Virus record (IMG/VR): IMGVR_UViG_3300047457_000075
Span: 1 to 28,703 of that record
DNA: 28,703 nucleotides
DNA from: a virus
Reading direction: 5' to 3' (one strand)
Shown: piece after piece, positions 14,641 to 21,943 of the stretch
How positions within the stretch are numbered: the stretch's first letter is position 1
Layout of the letters: the number at the start of each line of letters is the position of its first letter
The notes under the pieces: model-generated
Database searches by the model: none
What the model saw: the letters and a program-made list of their open reading frames with translations, nothing else
What the model was told of the DNA's origin: nothing
Program-made: the position numbers and the translations under genes

Positions 14641-15878
14641 TAGTACGTCCCACCAGAGATACCGCCAGAGAACGTACCCGTTCCAGTCACAGAGATGCCA
14701 GTTGCCGTCACATCAAGGATCAGGTTGCTCAGCACAGACACCCCAAATCGACCCGCACCGGGGCGATAAACGCCCGTGTTCGTCTCAGAGGCAAAGTTCA
14801 GGGACGGAGATCCCGCAGATCCGTTGACCAGACTCAGAGCCGTAGCGCCAGCCTGAGTCGTATTGGCGTTGTAGAAGTTCGTGCCGTCGCAGATCAGGGT
14901 TGCCTGACCGCCAGCAGGAACCGTGGCCGTTGCCGATCCGCCGATTCCAGTAGTCACCGTGAGCGTGAAGCCGCCAGCAGTAGTCTGGTTGGAGATCACG
15001 TACAGGTTCACCACCGGCGGGTAGGTCACCGTGACGTTGCCCGTCAGGGTTCCGGTGTAGAACTGGATCGTGTTTGATGCTTCGCTAGCCGTCAGGGTGT
15101 AAGACCCTGTCGTCACCGCCTTGGTCAGCACCCCAAACTCAAACTCGGTGCTTCGGCCATAGCCGATGGTCACGTAAGCCGTGCCAGTTGAGACGATGAA
15201 GGCCGACTCACCCGGGGCAAATGCCTTGGTCAGAGCGCCATCAATCAACTGGCTGCTAGTGGTGTCAATGGTTACCGTGCCAGTACCATTGTTCTTGAAC
15301 AGCACAAACCAGTTATTGCCGGTAGTCCCAGCAAGAGGCAGGGTTGCGCTAGTAACGCCACCAGTCCAGATGTACGTCTGCGCTCGGTCGCTAGTCGCAA
15401 ACGTATAACTAGCAATCAGGGATGTGGTCGGATGGCTTTGGTTCAGCGTAGAACCAGAGGCAACAAGACCAAGGCCAGCAAGGGTCGCAGCATCCGCAGC
15501 AGAAGTGCCAACACCAAATGCGATGTTCCCCCAAGTGCCGTATTCATCGTTGTTGGTCTTGATGTAGATGTACTTGGCTTCACCGGCAGCAATCGTGATG
15601 ATCGTGCCGTTGTTGTTGTACGTCTTGACGGTAAAAGAATTCGCGCCGACGTTTCTGATCAGCGCATCATTGCCCACCGAAGTCTGATTCGCCGGGGGCA
15701 TGTAAAGAGACAAACCGCCTGAAGAGGCGGTAACGTCCATGATCCTCGCCGCGTAATCGTCCGTGGCGTTCCCGTTGATCGGCCACTCCAACTGGGTGTT
15801 GGCCGCAAGCGTGATGGCCCTGTACGAAACGTCAGTCGGCTGAATCACCGTGCCGGTAAATGGGCTGTTGTAGCTCAT
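14640..15878 (-). CDS. Beta-rich fibre-like structural protein, 412 aa
   Basis: ATG 15878 follows AAGGA and lies just after the adaptor-like gene. The protein is rich in Thr, Ser, Gly and Asn, with no long helices. It opens with VIQPTDVSYRAITLAANTQL and continues with a NWFVLFKNNGTGTVTIDT block and a TTGSYTLTASEASNTIQFYT block, both typical of phage tail-appendage beta domains. Its last residues, GTFSGGISGGTY, resemble the SGISGGTF end of the fibre gene at 27145-28703, which suggests a shared C-terminal tip or a common module for trimer assembly. It is presumably a virion appendage or a connector decoration. Its receptor is unknown. Confidence 0.75.
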   Translation of the reverse strand: MSYNSPFTGTVIQPTDVSYRAITLAANTQLEWPINGNATDDYAARIMDVTASSGGLSLYMPPANQTSVGNDALIRNVGANSFTVKTYNNNGTIITIAAGEAKYIYIKTNNDEYGTWGNIAFGVGTSAADAATLAGLGLVASGSTLNQSHPTTSLIASYTFATSDRAQTYIWTGGVTSATLPLAGTTGNNWFVLFKNNGTGTVTIDTTSSQLIDGALTKAFAPGESAFIVSTGTAYVTIGYGRSTEFEFGVLTKAVTTGSYTLTASEASNTIQFYTGTLTGNVTVTYPPVVNLYVISNQTTAGGFTLTVTTGIGGSATATVPAGGQATLICDGTNFYNANTTQAGATALSLVNGSAGSPSLNFASETNTGVYRPGAGRFGVSVLSNLILDVTATGISVTGTGTFSGGISGGTY

Positions 15879-15886
15879 GTCAATCC

Positions 15887-16522
15887 TTAGGAGTCAATGG
15901 CAACCGCCTGACGGTCAGCCACTCGCAGTTTGTCCTCAGCTACTAGCACGTCCATAGCCTGCTGGTACAAGGCTTGCCAAAGCTGAACGCGCTCGTCGTT
16001 CTTGAGGAACGGCATCGCTTGCAAGAGAGAGCCGTACAGGAGCGCCTGCGGAGCGTAGATCGTGAACCAGTTGGTCTGATTGGACGAATCCAGAGGCTGG
16101 AGGCGCTCGTAGTACAGCACCTCAAAGTTGTAGTCGTCGTCCGGGGTCGGAGCAATCAGCCAGTGGGTGTAGTCGTAATCGCAGTAGAACTTCGGCACCG
16201 ATTCCGAGGCTGGGTTGGGCCAATACTCCCGGAGGTACTCATACCGGCGCAAGAGCACCGGATACCGCTTACCGGCCACGGTGATGTTCATGGACACCGT
16301 CTTGTGCCAGCGGGCAGGCTTGTTGATGATGTTGTCGCCTTGAGTCATCGTGCTGGTGTTGACCGTCAGGTTCCCAAGGAACTTGATCTGCGAAGCAATC
16401 GTCTGCTCCGCCAGCATGATGAAAAGGGGGATCTTGTCAATGGTCGCTTGGTCGGTACGCTCCAGATACGACTGGATGTTCTCGACCAGCGAGTCATAAG
16501 TCATGACAGCAGCTACAGTCAT
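15887..16522 (-). CDS. Putative head-tail adaptor (gp11-like)
   Basis: The 211-aa protein starts at ATG 16522 behind GGTGAT; an internal ATG at 16504 is an alternative. It is a helical and beta mixed protein: TYDSLVENIQSYLERTDQ, then IPLFIMLAEQTIASQIKFLG, PARWHKTVSMNITVAGKR, RRYEYLREYWPNP and a C-terminal helical region LLYGSLLQAMPFLKNDERVQ. This order matches the phage adaptor or tail tubular A type found next to portal and tail genes (family knowledge, unverified). Such proteins form the ring between portal and nozzle. The following late genes, including the possible gp12-like 758-aa protein, fit. Confidence 0.75.
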   Translation of the reverse strand: MTVAAVMTYDSLVENIQSYLERTDQATIDKIPLFIMLAEQTIASQIKFLGNLTVNTSTMTQGDNIINKPARWHKTVSMNITVAGKRYPVLLRRYEYLREYWPNPASESVPKFYCDYDYTHWLIAPTPDDDYNFEVLYYERLQPLDSSNQTNWFTIYAPQALLYGSLLQAMPFLKNDERVQLWQALYQQAMDVLVAEDKLRVADRQAVAIDS

Positions 16523-16523
16523 A

Positions 16524-16916
16524 TCACCACACCTTTTTCTTGATTGACTCAGGTTGGGGCACGAACTGTTTCCCCTGCTTCATTCCTTCGCGCTTTGCGC
16601 GGGTTGTGGCACCGTACTCAGCCGGGGTCAGCTTTTCTCGGGCCGCTTTTGGCAAATACCTCTCGCCAGTGGCTTTGGAACCTTGTGTGGACGGCTTTCC
16701 CGACTTGGTTCCCCAGTCTTCCTTCGTCCACTTCGCAAGCGAATTATCTGCCTTTTTTGGGCCTTTGTAACCCCCGCCAGAAGCCTTGTATTTCTGGGTT
16801 GCCAATTGAGCTTTGCGGGCGCTCCATTGACCCGGACTGCCGCCTTTTCCCGAGGCTTTTACGGAGGCCACAATCCGCTTCCATTTGCCCGGGTCGCTCT
16901 TTACCGCTGAACTCAT
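16524..16916 (-). CDS. DUF5872-type basic protein, 130 aa
   Basis: ATG 16916 overlaps the endolysin stop (ATGA). The protein is highly basic (Lys, Arg) with Gly, Ser and Trp. It contains KWKRIVASVKASGKGG, GQWSARKAQLATQKYKASGG and SLAKWTKEDWGTKSGKP, which I recognise as the DUF5872 type, known from phages and large eukaryotic DNA viruses; the function is not established. There are no membrane or catalytic features. The high charge suits nucleic acid or cell-wall binding or packing in the virion, but this is speculation. It ends two bases before the adaptor gene, and the GGTG sequence near its end is part of that gene's ribosome site. Confidence 0.8.
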   Translation of the reverse strand: MSSAVKSDPGKWKRIVASVKASGKGGSPGQWSARKAQLATQKYKASGGGYKGPKKADNSLAKWTKEDWGTKSGKPSTQGSKATGERYLPKAAREKLTPAEYGATTRAKREGMKQGKQFVPQPESIKKKVW

Positions 16917-17425
16917 GACAGATTCTCCAAAAATAAGGCACGCTCAGCCTCGCGACGCTTGACCAAACCCGACAGGACTCGACCGCCACCCTTTACCCAG
17001 TCCATCAAAGCCTCCGCAGCACCCTCCCAGTCATCCCGGTTGGCCCGCATCCTGATCTGGCTCCTCTGGAGGTTGCCTAGCCCTGCATTGAAGGCAAAAC
17101 TGACCAGAGCGTCAAAAGCGCCTTGACGCCCAGATACACCGGGAACAAGTCGAAGAACACCACGTTCAAAATTCTGTACGTCAGATCGGAATAATTCGTC
17201 AATTTCCGTCTTCGTCCAAACTCGGTTGTCTTGAGCGGCAAGCGGGAATTCATTTCTCAGGGTTCCTGCATAACCTTCTTTTCGGACTACTGGGAGCCTG
17301 ATTTGCTGTTGATACAGCACATGGCCATATCCAATAGTCCAAATATGAGCGGGGCAAAGATAAGGTTTACTGCGAAAGCCCTCATAGCGATGCATCAGGG
17401 CTTCGCCTTTTGGGCTGAGTTTCAT
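16913..17425 (-). CDS. Endolysin, GH24 lysozyme-like
   Basis: The 170-aa protein starts at ATG 17425 in an ATGA overlap with the holin-like gene. The phage lysozyme signature is clear: catalytic Glu 15 in YEGFRSK, then YLCPAHIWTIGYGH with Thr 30, and a helical C-terminal half with LVSFAFNAGLGNLQRS and LVKRREAERALF. In many GH24 enzymes the Asp of the E-D-T triad stands where Cys 24 is here; Cys also occurs at this position in P21-type lysozymes. His 27 replaces the usual Gly. There is no signal peptide or SAR segment, so release through a holin is expected, and the preceding gene encodes a holin-like protein. It should hydrolyse peptidoglycan at the end of infection. Confidence 0.9.
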   Translation of the reverse strand: MKLSPKGEALMHRYEGFRSKPYLCPAHIWTIGYGHVLYQQQIRLPVVRKEGYAGTLRNEFPLAAQDNRVWTKTEIDELFRSDVQNFERGVLRLVPGVSGRQGAFDALVSFAFNAGLGNLQRSQIRMRANRDDWEGAAEALMDWVKGGGRVLSGLVKRREAERALFLENLS

Positions 17426-17925
17426 CGCTTATTCCACTGCCGAGACCCAAACCAAAAACCGATTATTCCCCCAAGCATTGCCATTTCATCGTCCGAGAAA
17501 ATCAGGCTGGAATACCGAATGATGTCATCAATGTTCTGGATCAGCCCCCCGTGATTCCACAGGTACCACGCCATAAAGGCGTTAATTGCCACCAGTTCAA
17601 ACACGAAGATGTAGGTCACCGTGGGGCGCACAGTCCCGACGTAGTTGGCAACCCAGCGGGAAGCCTTCTCTAGCACCTTCTCGTCGTGCTTCAGCGCCGC
17701 CTCGGTCATCCGGGCGTCCGTCTCCATGGCCACCTGCTCGGTGCGAATCTCTTCCATTCGGGCCTGAGCCGCAAACCCAGCCGCAGCCAGTTGCAGTTCG
17801 CGCTCCGTCTGTACCCTCATCAGGGCCAGTTCGTGCTTCTGATCTGCCTTTTGTTGGAAAAACTCAAGCAGTTTGGGCAGACCGCTGATCAGCAGGCCAC
17901 CAAGGGTAGAAATCAGAGACAGCAT
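17422..17925 (-). CDS. Putative 3-TM holin (GTA holin-like)
   Basis: The 167-aa protein starts at ATG 17925 in a TAATG overlap. The N-terminal 25 residues are hydrophobic (LISTLGGLLISGLPKLLEFF). Residues 27-90 are a charged helix rich in Gln, Glu, Ala and Arg, then GTVRPTVTYIFVFELVAINA (about 96-115) and MLGGIIGFWFGSRQW near the C-terminus are membrane-type. This matches the holin of 3 TMs family first defined in gene transfer agents. Direct overlap with the endolysin gene supports a lysis role. It may form or trigger the lesion that lets the endolysin reach the wall. TM count by eye is two clear segments and one weaker. Confidence 0.78.
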   Translation of the reverse strand: MLSLISTLGGLLISGLPKLLEFFQQKADQKHELALMRVQTERELQLAAAGFAAQARMEEIRTEQVAMETDARMTEAALKHDEKVLEKASRWVANYVGTVRPTVTYIFVFELVAINAFMAWYLWNHGGLIQNIDDIIRYSSLIFSDDEMAMLGGIIGFWFGSRQWNKR

Positions 17926-18389
17926 TATTTCTCCAGCGTAAACGTCAGGTTGGCATGGCGCGGGTAAGTTACCGTGCGCTCACCCTCGGGGCACTTGTAC
18001 TTGATCGTTGCCAGCAGCGTCGCTTTACCCGGCGCAATCGGCTCTTTGTCGGATACCTTCAACTGGTAGGTGAACGTATCAATGTCCGGGCCAGCAGGGC
18101 CAGTAAATTTGCTCATGCTAGGCGTGGCTGCGTGGATCATTCCGGCAGCATCCCTTACCGTCGGCTCAAACCCCTCTACCGAGCAATCATCGCGTTTCTT
18201 GATCCGCGCCACGGTGACGTTGACGGGCTGACCAATCTTGGTGGCCGGAATCTTGAAGTGTTCAGGCGACCATTCAAGAATTGGCTTTTGGAACCAGCCA
18301 AACTTATCCCCAGCCGTGTAGCCGCCCACTACTAGCGCAAATGATGCAGTCACAAACTGCACCACGGGGGTCAACTTCGGCAACTCCAT
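17925..18389 (-). CDS. Membrane-anchored periplasmic beta-domain protein in lysis cassette
   Basis: ATG 18389 has the excellent ribosome site GAGGTGAT, which overlaps the stop of the preceding 30-aa gene. Residues about 9-28 (VVQFVTASFALVVGGYTAG) form one membrane helix. The rest (about 36-154) is soluble and beta-rich with two cysteines (DDCSVEG and KYKCPEG, which could bridge), like an immunoglobulin-type fold. The topology, an N-terminal anchor with an outward domain, resembles an inner-membrane spanin in layout, but it lacks the usual coiled coil, so I do not call it a spanin. Its position between the small membrane genes and the holin indicates a role in lysis or its timing. Confidence 0.7.
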   Translation of the reverse strand: MELPKLTPVVQFVTASFALVVGGYTAGDKFGWFQKPILEWSPEHFKIPATKIGQPVNVTVARIKKRDDCSVEGFEPTVRDAAGMIHAATPSMSKFTGPAGPDIDTFTYQLKVSDKEPIAPGKATLLATIKYKCPEGERTVTYPRHANLTFTLEK

Positions 18390-18390
18390 A

Positions 18391-18483
18391 TCACCTCAAA
18401 ATAAAAATGACCAGCCACACCACGCAGACCACCGCAGCAGTAAAACAGGCTGCTGCTATAAAAGCCAGCAACCAGTCGGTCAT
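18391..18483 (-). CDS. 30-aa single-TM peptide in the lysis cassette
   Basis: Too short for standard gene calls, this frame starts one base after the stop of the 66-aa gene (TGA-A-ATG) and runs from MTDWLLAF through a hydrophobic stretch of Ala, Val, Cys, Leu and Ile to FILR. Nearly all residues after position 4 form one membrane helix, ending in a single Arg. The stop TGA lies inside the ribosome site of the next gene, so the two are coupled. A weak site (GGAATC) precedes it. Tiny single-TM peptides in such positions may act as holins, antiholins or regulators of a holin; which one applies here cannot be told. Confidence 0.65.
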   Translation of the reverse strand: MTDWLLAFIAAACFTAAVVCVVWLVIFILR

Positions 18484-18484
18484 T

Positions 18485-18685
18485 TCAGATTCCTACCACC
18501 TTCTTGACGAACATCGCCGCCACTCCGGGGCCAAGGAATACCGCCGCAATCGTGATGTACAGCAACCATTCGATCTTGGCCATGCGCTTGCTGCCCTCTT
18601 CTAGCCGCTTCTCAATGGCCTCGTAACGCTGGGCGCACACTGCTTCATGAACCGACAAACGGGTCTCCAAGGTTTCCTCGCTCAT
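18485..18685 (-). CDS. XhlA-like membrane protein, 66 aa
   Basis: The ATG at 18685 follows AGGGG, with a longer than usual spacer. Residues 1-38 form a charged helix with heptad-like pattern (LETRLSVHEAVCAQRYEAIE, then KRLEEGSKRMAKIEWL); residues 39-60 are a membrane helix (LLYITIAAVFLGPGVAAMFV) followed by KKVVGI. This layout, coiled coil plus one membrane segment with a Lys pair, is that of XhlA/haemolysin-type lysis accessory proteins (family knowledge). It sits directly upstream of the 30-aa TM peptide, one base apart, and in the same operon as the holin and endolysin. A role in membrane permeabilisation or holin assembly is likely but unproven. Confidence 0.72.
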   Translation of the reverse strand: MSEETLETRLSVHEAVCAQRYEAIEKRLEEGSKRMAKIEWLLYITIAAVFLGPGVAAMFVKKVVGI

Positions 18686-18710
18686 GATTCAATTAAAACC
18701 CCTAAAAGCT

Positions 18711-18851
18711 TTAACCATTTTCTTGCTCCTTAGCTGGGGCTTGCACCGCAGCTTTTATGCCATCAATAAGCTGGTAAACCTCTTGGTATGGCCGAGTAGC
18801 CAGATAACCAATGATCTGGTTTGCCAAATCAACGGGGATTTTCAGTTCCAT
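18711..18851 (-). CDS. Small unknown protein, 46 aa
   Basis: ATG 18851 lies two bases after the stop of the chaperone-like gene (TAA-TC-ATG) and has no ribosome site of its own, suggesting re-initiation. The sequence begins MELKIPVDLANQIIGYLATR and continues PYQEVYQLIDGIKAAVQ; it is a compact helical protein of a kind I have seen in similar phages (memory only). There is no membrane segment, so it is probably not a lysis protein. The stretch is otherwise a gap of about 165 bp between two accepted genes, which also favours it being real. Confidence 0.7.
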   Translation of the reverse strand: MELKIPVDLANQIIGYLATRPYQEVYQLIDGIKAAVQAPAKEQENG

Positions 18852-18853
18852 GA

Positions 18854-19357
18854 TTACGGAGCAACAGGCCAGTTAATGTCCCACGGGAAACCCGCTTGAG
18901 CAGGAACGTCACGCAGTGCCTGCCGGTATGCAGCCCACACGGCTTTGTCCACCGGGGCATCCGCTACTTGGCTCCAGTCACTATCTTTCAGCTTTTGGTT
19001 ACGCTGTTCACGCATGTTCTTGGCTTGTGCAGCGTCCTTCTGGGCTTTGTACTCAGCCTCTTGCTCAACAGCAGTCTTGGCTGGCTCAGTAGCAGTTGCA
19101 GGCCGGTCAACGAAAACGGGGCCAAGCGCGTACTTGGTGTACCACTTACCGTTGATCTGCTCTACGCCTTGGCGCACTGAGTATTGATAGTGAGTGCCAC
19201 CAGTTGCCTGTGGGCCTTCAAACACCACATCAGCGCCCAAGGCTTCCAGCACCTCATCGGTGGTCTGGTTCCACGAAGCGCCCGTGGTTTCTTTTGCCCA
19301 GCGCCGGAGTTCATCTTCCAGCATTACTGCGCCATCGGCGCGAAGTCTGATTTCCAT
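18854..19357 (-). CDS. Tail assembly chaperone-like protein (copy 2)
   Basis: The 167-aa protein starts at ATG 19357 behind AAGGAG. Residues 1-85 form a variable N-terminal part (LRADGAVMLEDELRRWAKE, then a beta segment with NGKWYTKYALGPVF). A Glu/Ala/Lys helix follows, and residues 115-167 are a conserved block, REQRNQKLKDSDWSQVADAP then WAAYRQALRDVPAQAGFPW and NWP. This block is typical of phage tail assembly chaperone proteins (Phage_tail_APC type, memory). The gene follows the 666-aa adhesin directly, as chaperones commonly do for the fibre they help fold. A similar block ends the protein at 23652-24107, so the phage has two. Confidence 0.82.
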   Translation of the reverse strand: MEIRLRADGAVMLEDELRRWAKETTGASWNQTTDEVLEALGADVVFEGPQATGGTHYQYSVRQGVEQINGKWYTKYALGPVFVDRPATATEPAKTAVEQEAEYKAQKDAAQAKNMREQRNQKLKDSDWSQVADAPVDKAVWAAYRQALRDVPAQAGFPWDINWPVAP

Positions 19358-19366
19358 GTTTGCTCC

Positions 19367-21367
19367 TTATGCGATGGCGAGGAATATGTAGGTACCGCCG
19401 TTGGCATTGATCGCCGCAGGCGCTGTGCTGCTGATTTCAAACCCAGCAGAGTAGATGTCAACGTAGTCGGTGTTGGTCACTTCAGCCGCCGTGCTGTTGA
19501 GCAGCAGGTACGGGTCGTTGCCTGCCACGATGCCACGCGCAGAGTCCCAGACGTACCAGTCACCAGTGCTGTCGGTGCGCTTGATAAGCACAAACCTAGC
19601 CCCGCCTGTGAATCCGCAATTGACCTGAAGCGTCGTGCCTGTGCCGGTGTAGGAGCCGACTTTGCTTACGCCGGGGCAGGAGGCAAAGAGGTAATTGACA
19701 TAGGTGTTACCGCTAAAATTAACCTCTTGATCCGTGCCGACGGTAAACACGGATGCCGTGGGACTGGTGTTGTTCCACTCCGCGCTTGCCGTAACGGATG
19801 CGTCAGTCGAGTTAAGGCGCAAACGCTTTGTGTTTCCTAGAGCGGCGCTGTAGACGCCCCAGTTTTCAGCGTTGTTTCTGTTCTTCACAATCATCAACTC
19901 AGGCACCACGCCCAAGTTGTGCGTCACCGTGCGAGCAACTCCCGTCCCCGTATAGCAAACCACATCAAAGAAGCCGGGGGCGCGGCGGAAATCCCAGTTA
20001 ATGTAGGTTGAACTGGATGCATTAACCCCTGAGTTAGTGCCTAATCCGTAGCCCGTCATGGAGTCAAAGCCAGTGATGTACTGCGTTTGCACCGTTTCTG
20101 ATGACGTAGAGGTGGTATCCAGTGGGCGATTTGCGCCGCGCAGTCTATCTTCGAGATAGGTTCCCTCAAGTGAACCACGGTATCTAATCCAAGACGAATC
20201 AACGGGAAATCCGGCTCCGGTAAATGTGGCCGCTGCGCCTGTACCTGTGCGAGCCGTAGGCGTAAACACACTCGTCCCGCTTGTCGGCGTCTTCATCGGG
20301 CCACGGCGGATGGCGATGTAGATGTAGGTTCCGCCATTGGCGTTTACGCTGGACTGCGTAATTGCAAGTTGAAATCCTGTTGCGGTAGGGACTACCCAGC
20401 CTTGCGTTCCGATGCCTTCATCGTCAGCAAGGTTTGGGTACAGTAGGTTTGCGGATGTCTGAGACATCCCGCGCATGGTGTCAAAGATTGTCCAGTTAGA
20501 TGCAGCGTCAGTACGCTTAACCATCACCAATTGCGGCTCGTAACCAAGCGTCACCACGGGGCCGGTTGTAGAACCGTTACCCGTATAAGACCCACACGAA
20601 ATCACATTGTCCGTACCCGTCAGGCCAAAGCCTCCTGCGTTGTGGGCGAAGAGGTAGGCGACGTAGGTTGCGCCATTGACGTTAGTTAACGTGGAACCAC
20701 CACCAGCACCATCGCCACCAAGAGTAATGGTCGTGGATGAGACGGCAGAAACTGTATATGAAGGGCCGGATGTTTGGGCAGCGGTTGTGTTTAAAAAAAT
20801 TCTGAAGTCTTCAGGACCAGATCCGCCATTTAGGCTTCGGTGATACACGGCCCAATCGCTTGTGCTGTCGGTGCGCTTAAAAATAATGCAACCCGGCTCA
20901 GAACCAAGGTTATGCGCTATTGTGCGTCCAGCAACACCATTCCCCGTATACGTCACCACATCAAAGAACTTCGGCTGCTTGCGGAATGTCCATGAGGCGT
21001 AGGTGTACGCGCTGGTGTTGATTGATACGTTGCTACCAATCGAAAAACCGTTGGTGTTGAACGCAGTAACGTAGCCAAGACCAGTCCAGTCTTGTTGTGC
21101 ATTTGTCAGGTTCTGCTGAAGTCCATTTGTAATGCCGCGTGCGCTATCAACACAACGCCAATCTTCAGCGGGGGAACTTCGCTGCTTGATCCAGACCATT
21201 CCACCTTTAGTGCTAAGGTCAACCCCATTGTTAAATGTCTGGGTAGAGCCGTTGCCGGTGTACAGGTAGGTGCTGAAACATGACTCTATATATACCGGCT
21301 CGCTGCTGCTGGCGAACTCGCCAAAGCCTTGGGCAGACGCGGCACCTCGGGTCGCAATCAGCGGCAT
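19367..21367 (-). CDS. Large repeat adhesin, six beta units (DUF7483-like), 666 aa
   Basis: ATG 21367 follows AAGGA. After about 32 residues the protein is built of six units at 33-135, 136-257, 258-369, 370-466, 467-568 and 569-666. Most open with a YTGNG or YTGTG motif and contain an IKRTDSTSDW or WIKQRSS stretch and a DSARG motif. Units 1 and 4, 2 and 5, and 3 and 6 correspond, so the protein is a duplicated triplet. The repeats resemble the YTGNG beta domain of environmental phage proteins that I associate with DUF7483. Thr, Ser, Gly and Asn are abundant. A role in receptor binding or as a tail appendage is inferred; the next gene encodes its probable chaperone. Confidence 0.82.
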   Translation of the reverse strand: MPLIATRGAASAQGFGEFASSSEPVYIESCFSTYLYTGNGSTQTFNNGVDLSTKGGMVWIKQRSSPAEDWRCVDSARGITNGLQQNLTNAQQDWTGLGYVTAFNTNGFSIGSNVSINTSAYTYASWTFRKQPKFFDVVTYTGNGVAGRTIAHNLGSEPGCIIFKRTDSTSDWAVYHRSLNGGSGPEDFRIFLNTTAAQTSGPSYTVSAVSSTTITLGGDGAGGGSTLTNVNGATYVAYLFAHNAGGFGLTGTDNVISCGSYTGNGSTTGPVVTLGYEPQLVMVKRTDAASNWTIFDTMRGMSQTSANLLYPNLADDEGIGTQGWVVPTATGFQLAITQSSVNANGGTYIYIAIRRGPMKTPTSGTSVFTPTARTGTGAAATFTGAGFPVDSSWIRYRGSLEGTYLEDRLRGANRPLDTTSTSSETVQTQYITGFDSMTGYGLGTNSGVNASSSTYINWDFRRAPGFFDVVCYTGTGVARTVTHNLGVVPELMIVKNRNNAENWGVYSAALGNTKRLRLNSTDASVTASAEWNNTSPTASVFTVGTDQEVNFSGNTYVNYLFASCPGVSKVGSYTGTGTTLQVNCGFTGGARFVLIKRTDSTGDWYVWDSARGIVAGNDPYLLLNSTAAEVTNTDYVDIYSAGFEISSTAPAAINANGGTYIFLAIA

Positions 21368-21376
21368 GGTCAGTCC

Positions 21377-21943
21377 TTACGCAAACTTGGTCTGGGCAGC
21401 GAACACCGTGAATGCGGCGCTGCCTGTTTTAATGATCGTATAGGTGTACGCATCCACGCTGCTTGCGTTGCCCGCACTAGGGGCCGTGCCGCCCTGCCAC
21501 TTCGGCGTTACGCTTGAGCCATCCACCTGCACTGCGCTGTTGTAGTACGCCGTAGCGCCTTGGGTGACCAAAAAAGCAACTGTCACCGACTCGCCCGTCG
21601 CCATCAAGGTGTTCAGGCTGGTGCCCGACGAACCACGGAAGTTCACCGTCCAGTTGGCTGATGCGTTGCTGGTGTAGTACAGCACCGCTTGGGTGGTCAC
21701 GTCGTAGTTGATCGTGCCCGTGGCTGCCGTAGTGGTCGCTGTGGCCGTTTCCAGAACGTCAGCAATCTTCAGCCCAGCGGTGCTAGACGTGCCCACCACG
21801 GTCATTTTGTTGGCAACCGTCAGATTGCCCGATGCCGCCGTCAGAGTCGTCGTGCCAGCGGCTTGAAGTTCCAACTGCCCCGATGCATCGCCGGTAATAA
21901 TTGCGCCGCCAGTTACGGTATCGGCGTTGAGAATGGTTGCCAT
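21377..21943 (-). CDS. Beta-rich tail appendage protein, 188 aa
   Basis: ATG 21943 lies directly after the stop of the previous gene (TAA-ATG) with GGAG in front. The N-terminus MATILNADTVTGGAII, followed by TGDASGQLELQAAGTTTLT, resembles that of the protein at 26107-26565 (TGDTTGALVLQTNGTTTALT), so the two are probably paralogous in that part. The remainder has a NYDVTTQAVLYYTSNASANW block and a SLNTLMATGESVTVAFLVTQ block, a beta-rich form seen in phage fibre-associated proteins, and ends with FTVFAAQTKFA. No enzyme motif is present. It may cap or join an appendage. The function is inferred from composition and context. Confidence 0.75.
   Translation of the reverse strand: MATILNADTVTGGAIITGDASGQLELQAAGTTTLTAASGNLTVANKMTVVGTSSTAGLKIADVLETATATTTAATGTINYDVTTQAVLYYTSNASANWTVNFRGSSGTSLNTLMATGESVTVAFLVTQGATAYYNSAVQVDGSSVTPKWQGGTAPSAGNASSVDAYTYTIIKTGSAAFTVFAAQTKFA

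Noticed and set aside
15974-16543. Plus-strand frame of 189 codons
   Set aside because: It is antisense to the adaptor-like gene; Val/Arg/Leu-rich shadow of biased third positions.
19184-19840. Plus-strand frame of 218 codons
   Set aside because: It crosses two well-supported minus-strand genes with no start signal.
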